From: Bacteroidales bacterium
GTDB taxonomy: Bacteria; Bacteroidota; Bacteroidia; Bacteroidales; UBA932
Direction: 5' to 3'
DNA: 9,409 nucleotides
Assembly (NCBI GenBank): GCA_017615135.1
Contig: JAGAAU010000048.1
Location: 1 to 9,409 of the forward strand
This document shows positions 7,001 through 9,409 of this stretch, one piece after another. The stretch's first letter is position 1. Every line of letters begins with the position of its first letter. A model generated the notes under the pieces. The model had not been told where the DNA came from. It saw only the letters and a list, made by a program, of their open reading frames with translations, and made no database searches. The translations under genes were made by a program, and so were the position numbers.

Positions 7001-8002
7001 GTGGGTGAAGGCTTCGTAGTTGTATTCGTCTGAGGCAAATGCCTCGATCTGGGTTCCGCGGTTGCGGGAAACATTCATGTCTGCATACTGGTTGGCAGCA
7101 TACGACATAAGTTGACCGTCTTCAGCGCTTTCGCCCCGCAGTGTCGGAGTGCCGGGCGTTTTCCAGTTGGACAAAGAGGGGATGGCTCCCAGATACACAT
7201 TCCCATTACGCTGGAGAGACAGGCGGGTGCGGCTGACGGTTGAAGCATAACGCCCGTTCTTGTAGAGGGTTATACGAAAACCCTGGTTGTATTCGCCGGG
7301 GAAGACGGCAAAATAATATGTAGTGTTTGCGCTAAGCTCTCCAGAAAGGCACACCCAGCTGTGGGCTGCCGTAGTAGGCTCGGCTGCCGGGATGTCCCCG
7401 CTGAAAGTGATTGAGGTCTCTCCCGACAGTTTTTCGTCTCCAAGACTTTCAAGCCTTACACCTGTGACTCCGCTGTCTGCAATTTTGAAGGACAGGATGC
7501 CTGTAACATTCCGGAAGTAGAATTCGTCGGATGAAGCGTCGGACACGGCGGCCGACAGGTTGGCCTGTGCACCGAAGCTCCCGGTCCTGACACCCTGTTG
7601 CATGGGGAGGACTGCCGTTATTACTCCATCTGAGATGGTAGCTCCCTGTGCAGGGGATACTGCGTAATGGTCTACAGCCGGAAGTCCGAGGCCTGTGAAA
7701 TTGGCTTGCTTGTTATCGTTCCCCAGGCTGGATACGGTAAATTCGCTCCCGGCGGCATTGGGGCCACTGAAGACTGTAATTTTGTCCCAGCTCTGCCAGC
7801 GTATGCTCAGGTCGTCGCCCAGGGTGGTCCTGGCATCCGGAGCGTCGGAAGTGGCGGAAAAAGACATCGAAACCGGAGTCCCGCTTTCCGCGGGCCCCGG
7901 TTCGATGTTTTCCATTTCCTCCTTTCCTGCGCAGCTGATGCAAAGGGAAAGGGCAATGATTAAAAGTATATTATTCCGGAATATTATCTTCATAAGCCAC
8001 AT
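4070..8002 (-). CDS. Multidomain lipoprotein: fimbrillin-like, repeat modules, SGNH hydrolase, LamG
   Basis: This is a complete 1310-residue predicted surface lipoprotein. Residues 4-24 are a signal peptide ending CISC with Cys24 lipidated, followed by AGKEE, an acidic stretch typical of exported Bacteroidota lipoproteins. Residues about 41-275 form a fimbrillin-like domain (RTTLGDD, IRWQSWDKITVFSG, YYFAVFPG). Two clear repeat modules follow (about 284-519 and 524-755) and one divergent module (about 760-956). Residues about 961-1146 form an SGNH/GDSL-type esterase domain: block I is MGSSVPTG with probable nucleophile Ser968, block III is LGNEG with Asn1032, and block V is DTYHPNDAGH with Asp1122 and His1125. 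Residues about 1158-1310 are a LamG/concanavalin-like domain, including NDGNWHLVAVTHYY, RVYVDG and RELFFWRSAMNPDEM. The likely role is ester hydrolysis, for example deacylation, on a bound glycan; the substrate is inferred. The start overlaps the upstream gene by 32 bases; ATG 7993 would give a tidier signal peptide. Confidence 0.88.
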   Translation of the reverse strand: MWLMKIIFRNNILLIIALSLCISCAGKEEMENIEPGPAESGTPVSMSFSATSDAPDARTTLGDDLSIRWQSWDKITVFSGPNAAGSEFTVSSLGNDNKQANFTGLGLPAVDHYAVSPAQGATISDGVITAVLPMQQGVRTGSFGAQANLSAAVSDASSDEFYFRNVTGILSFKIADSGVTGVRLESLGDEKLSGETSITFSGDIPAAEPTTAAHSWVCLSGELSANTTYYFAVFPGEYNQGFRITLYKNGRYASTVSRTRLSLQRNGNVYLGAIPSLSNWKTPGTPTLRGESAEDGQLMSYAANQYADMNVSRNRGTQIEAFASDEYNYEAFTHLKAGEKLYFQDGGQLYGVFSGRVMPISSAAEAPAAEIDSDGTYRIRLNLPYGKAYFQKITAVECNRCGSTLGTLSYEGNGIWACRGLRLTGSDDRYKFHFTIDGQTQVYGRMYDTDKRPSASGLNPAPDTYFYVQPAKMDTWEPSFKFPDAYYTGDTGRYFGDLILRMNGAHYTHEITSIVDGDNLPDLEADEVLTIQGAGAAETGQRVRYSASFSSDSSYGDEDALAGPDGYDYEIFTKLLSGKPFYFETQAGAKFAFNAAGTELAKIATPENISYGGVTTDGVYRVRFNSSTRAVKFFRVESAQLRQPTYQNQYLEYSGNGTWTGRGLDLYWKPKPEWGANRQWQYNFQLYFNTASTWQYYGFRDESTPQPTKGFWDGLFSVADDATLNIYTTENQYVFAPVLQLNADGYNFNLHNGIESKPGTPDYRTLTVTSAEETFQMHLSANGDVFEGVSTFANGTTVNMVATDALGRKYNLSTTATVDGVAYFEANPATESYTFTALPSLLAEGNAVNGFSSSSGATLSYAGHGVFSGSNLTFAGSSEGNADAMTPTYPYSRWGRARFTFVKSGNGSFEFRRLNGSRMAIENRTHGSTDEMQINPGTYDIRVDLRNFTFDIRPAHNGSRRITVMGSSVPTGTGATDNKGYMYLFGTNALTSGWTLSNRSVPGNNTVSLTERYDDLIMDGGKYVVYALSLGNEGIHGAADQNAVYKQWKTNMQSLISRARNEGRKVVVTGNYGRGDFNASDYAKVKAINLEIHQWNVPSVNVLGAVDDEAGHWPSGYQNGDDTYHPNDAGHAEMSYTIVPSVFDAMEAKKPMPVRNTSGLIDLNSGSIGFTPEATVHPFTVAFYVKTAAGGNILHIGGTGLDRNYSASELGVNDGNWHLVAVTHYYAKGITRVYVDGVENSSASERIVADSFSISGASFRELFFWRSAMNPDEMAALAGGALLNSSLEIYAPFIGGALTNLAISTNTITY
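4073..4531 (-). other. LamG/concanavalin-like domain of the 1310-residue lipoprotein
   Basis: This encodes residues about 1158-1310, the C-terminus. The region reads as a jelly-roll LamG_3-type domain: FTVAFYVKT, then a strand with NILHIGG, the hallmark NDGNWHLVAVTH, RVYVDGVEN, and a closing ELFFWRSAMNPDEMAAL with LEIYAPF. Such domains commonly bind glycans, often with calcium, or help fold the attached enzyme. Confidence 0.85.
4565..5122 (-). other. SGNH/GDSL hydrolase domain of the 1310-residue lipoprotein
   Basis: This encodes residues about 961-1146. Motifs in order are ITVMGSSVPTGTGA (block I), KYVVYALSLGNEG (block III), KVVVTGNYGRG (the next core strand) and DDTYHPNDAGHAEMS (block V). 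The catalytic triad is predicted as Ser968, Asp1122 and His1125, with Asn1032 as an oxyanion-hole residue. The usual Asp before the nucleophile in GDS is Ser here (GSS), which variant members of the clan tolerate. Confidence 0.83.
5135..5725 (-). repeat. Divergent third repeat module in the 1310-residue lipoprotein
   Basis: This encodes residues about 760-956. It keeps the Y-G-G turn as LSYAGHGVF and ends in PGTYDIRVDLRNFTFDI, but lacks the YNYE line, the VQP line and the MN-YTH strand. It joins the recognisable modules to the SGNH domain and may be a decayed copy or a related immunoglobulin-like domain. Confidence 0.45.
5738..6433 (-). repeat. Second repeat module in the 1310-residue lipoprotein
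   Basis: This encodes residues about 524-755. Recognisable lines are YDYEIFTKLLSGKPFYF, VYRVRFNSSTRAVKFFRV and LEYSGNGTW, followed by a YNFQLYFN strand with WQYYG. The VQP line is replaced by LFSVADDATLNIY and the MN-YTH strand by QLNADGYNFNLHNG, so this copy has diverged in its second half. Confidence 0.7.
6446..7153 (-). repeat. First repeat module in the 1310-residue lipoprotein
   Basis: This encodes residues about 284-519. All module lines are present: YNYEAFTHLKAGEKLYF, YRIRLNLPYGKA, LSYEGNGIW, RYKFHFTIDG with VYGRMYD, YFYVQPAKMDTWEPSFKFP, and MNGAHYTHEITSIVDGDN. It is the most canonical copy in this protein. Confidence 0.75.
7178..7882 (-). other. Fimbrillin-like N-terminal domain of the 1310-residue lipoprotein
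   Basis: This encodes residues about 41-275. It aligns by eye with residues 31-262 of the 539-residue lipoprotein through FSATSDAPDARTTLGDD, IRWQSWDKITVFSG, SEFTVSSLG, YAVSPAQGATISDGVITAVL, GSFGAQANLS and YYFAVFPGEYNQGFRITL. The pattern matches fimbrillin/Mfa-like proteins of Bacteroidota. Here it probably serves as a membrane-proximal spacer or adhesin domain, not as a polymerising pilin. Confidence 0.7.
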
Positions 8003-9409
8003 TGGAGAACCGATGTGTATAATTGCCGAACTTGTCGTTCATATACACAGTAATGGTTGCATAATACTGGCGAGATCCCGAAGTATCGATTGTCCATGAA
8101 GGATAGAAGAAGACGTGACTCCAGTTGTCTCCGGTAGCAGGCTGAAGATCCCAGTAGGAGTAGTCGCTTTCGGAGGCGGGGCTTCCGGACTTCACTGATG
8201 TGGTCCCATAGACCTGCCAGCAGTTGATCTCATTGTCGGCATTGTCCCGGTTGAACCATATCTTGATGACGTATTCCGTAAACAGTGAACGACTAAATTG
8301 ACCAGGGTGGCCTTTGATCGCGGCGGTGTTTTTCGCCCAGGTTCCCTTGCCAGTGTAGTTTAGGACGTGCACGCCATCAGTGAAGCCGCCGTCATAATTC
8401 AGCTCGGTGCGGACCTGGTCGATTCTCCTGATATTCGCTGCACCCGTGGAGAAATTGGCCCTGATGCGCCAGGCTCCTCCGGTAGATATGGAATAGGTGG
8501 CATCTGAAGGACCGCTGATTTCCTCTACGCCGGCTCCTGTTGAAGTGGGAGCATAGTACTTGCCATTGGTGGCATTGTAGAAGTAGAACCTTTCACCGGA
8601 GTTGAGTCTGGTGAACATCTCGAAGTATTCACTGATGGCTGTGGGAACAAGACTTGCATTGTCGCCATAATTGTCCATGGAGGTATTGTAATGGTCCGAT
8701 GCGATGAAGCACATCTGCTGACCGGCTTCGTTGGAGCCGCAGATAAAGATGACGGCAGGGTTCTGAGTGTCGGTTACATTGGTGACGGAGTGGGTGTAGT
8801 GCCCCGCTGCATTGTTCAGGGACAGGGTCATCGTGCAGTAGTAGCGGCCCTCTACATCTTGGCAGACGCTCGGATACTGGAAGCATGGAGACCAGTGGTC
8901 AGCATCGCTGTCAATGGTGGGTTGTAAGTGGAAATAGGTGGCTTCAGTTTGGCCATAGACGGGATTCCCGTTGTTGCTTACCATTCTTCCATAGTACTGT
9001 TTGCTGCTGTCTTTGAACTTCACCAGGAAACGGTAACGGTTCATGTAGCTGCTGGTACGGATATGGAAATTATCACTGCTCCAGACACCATTCCCCTGAT
9101 ATGTCATCAGGCGTGAATCCAAACCGTAGATGTCATACTTGACCTCGGTAATTTGTTTCACCTCGGCTGCGCCTTCAGGAAGAACCATTCGGATGCGATA
9201 AAGACCGTCTTCGGGAGCGCCGTAGGCGGCATCTGCTGTCCTTGCCAGGAATTCGACTGCCGTGCCTTCGGCATTCAAGGTGAATTTCTCTCCACCGTTG
9301 GCACGGAAATAGAACTTCTGATCCTGGGTGAGGCGGGTGAAGATTTCATAGTTGTATTCGTAGCCATCAACGTCGCTGTATGTGATATCAGAATTCCAAT
9401 AGTCGTTGC
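7971..9409 (-). CDS. Repeat-module surface protein, 3' part only (open at window edge)
   Basis: The frame is open through the right edge of the window: 478 codons plus 2 bases are visible, ending in TAA 7973-7971. There is no start in view. A TTG at 9278 is an internal leucine, since the module continues upstream of it (YEYNYEIFTRL, then FYFRANGGEKFT). The visible part is two consecutive copies of the shared module (9407-8760 and 8756-7974). The first has YRIRMVLPEGAA, MTYQGNGVW, RYRFLVKF, YFHLQP and NNAAGHYTHSVTNV. The second has YFEMFTRLNSGERFYF, WRIRANFSTGAA, LNYTGKGTW, YWDLQPATGDNW and MNDKFGNYTHRFSNV. The 3' end overlaps the next gene by 32 bases, so it is the upstream member of the operon. 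By analogy with its two neighbours the unseen N-terminus may carry a lipobox and fimbrillin-like domain; that is a prediction. A SusE/F-like surface glycan-binding role fits, at moderate confidence. Confidence 0.85.
   Translation of the reverse strand, partial: NDYWNSDITYSDVDGYEYNYEIFTRLTQDQKFYFRANGGEKFTLNAEGTAVEFLARTADAAYGAPEDGLYRIRMVLPEGAAEVKQITEVKYDIYGLDSRLMTYQGNGVWSSDNFHIRTSSYMNRYRFLVKFKDSSKQYYGRMVSNNGNPVYGQTEATYFHLQPTIDSDADHWSPCFQYPSVCQDVEGRYYCTMTLSLNNAAGHYTHSVTNVTDTQNPAVIFICGSNEAGQQMCFIASDHYNTSMDNYGDNASLVPTAISEYFEMFTRLNSGERFYFYNATNGKYYAPTSTGAGVEEISGPSDATYSISTGGAWRIRANFSTGAANIRRIDQVRTELNYDGGFTDGVHVLNYTGKGTWAKNTAAIKGHPGQFSRSLFTEYVIKIWFNRDNADNEINCWQVYGTTSVKSGSPASESDYSYWDLQPATGDNWSHVFFYPSWTIDTSGSRQYYATITVYMNDKFGNYTHRFSNVAYEDNIPE
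7972..7983. other. 12-base palindrome at the overlap of two operon genes
   Basis: TATTCCGGAATA is a perfect palindrome that includes the first two bases of the TAA stop of the upstream gene and lies inside the 32-base overlap with the 1310-residue gene. It has no loop, so it would act, if at all, as a dyad in DNA. Chance is a fair explanation. Confidence 0.5.
7974..8756 (-). repeat. C-terminal repeat module of the partial upstream protein
   Basis: This copy carries the EYFEMFTRLNSGERFYF, WRIRANFSTGAA, LNYTGKGTW, KIWFNRD with WQVYG, YWDLQPATGDNWSHVFFYP and MNDKFGNYTHRFSNV lines. It closely parallels the C-terminal module of the 539-residue lipoprotein, including the FSNV ending. Confidence 0.75.
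8760..9407 (-). repeat. First visible repeat module of the partial upstream protein
   Basis: This is a near-complete copy cut by the window edge. It has YNYEIFTRLTQDQKFYF, YRIRMVLPEGAAEVKQI, MTYQGNGVW, RYRFLVKFKD with YYGRMV, YFHLQPTIDSDADHWSPCF, and SLNNAAGHYTHSVTNVTD. Confidence 0.75.

Noticed and set aside
9276..9278. TTG as the start of a 435-residue gene
   Set aside because: The frame stays open to the window edge and the residues before the TTG complete the first repeat module, so the gene starts outside the window.
52..9409. tRNA, rRNA, CRISPR array, insertion sequence or attachment site
   Set aside because: No cloverleaf-like segment, short regular repeats with spacers, transposase motif or terminal inverted repeats were seen; coding sequence fills nearly the whole window.

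Overview
The window reads as a piece of a Bacteroidales (Bacteroidota) genome, most likely a metagenome-assembled contig. The grounds are the coding content: lipoproteins with fimbrillin-like N-termini, SusE/F-like repeat modules, a LamG domain, short non-Shine-Dalgarno leaders and moderate GC. I cannot name the genus. The first 51 bases are not biological: they are Illumina P7/TruSeq adapter plus an 8-base index, so the contig end is an assembly artefact and position 52 is the first genomic base.

Left part, plus strand (52-2288). Three genes point rightwards: the C-terminal third of a ROK-family sugar kinase or regulator (52-404), a complete Gfo/Idh/MocA-type oxidoreductase (438-1403), and a complete patatin-like phospholipase (1446-2288). 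The first two look like a small sugar-metabolism pair. The patatin gene follows after 42 bases and may be co-transcribed or have its own weak promoter. Its 3' end carries a strong internal hairpin, and its stop codon overlaps the stop of the first minus-strand gene in the tetranucleotide CTAG.

Right part, minus strand (2285-9409 and beyond). This is a tightly packed operon of at least four genes. In transcription order they are: the 3' part of a large repeat-module protein open at the window edge (9409 to 7971); a 1310-residue lipoprotein (8002 to 4070) with a fimbrillin-like N-terminus, repeat modules, an SGNH/GDSL hydrolase domain and a C-terminal LamG domain; a 51-residue peptide gene (4063 to 3908); and a 539-residue lipoprotein (3904 to 2285) with a fimbrillin-like N-terminus and one repeat module. 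Junctions are a 32-base overlap, then gaps of 6 and 3 bases, so the set is almost certainly one transcript.

The three large proteins share a repeat module of roughly 200-260 residues, with six copies visible. It is recognised by a YNYE-F-T-L line, a YRIR-NLP strand, a Y-G-G-W turn, a YF-VQP line and a final MN-YTH strand. My working picture is a surface-exposed, lipid-anchored glycan-binding and ester-hydrolysing complex. The SGNH domain would supply the enzymatic activity, the repeat modules and LamG the binding, and the 51-residue peptide an unknown role. The domain calls come from reading motifs; the glycan role is inference.
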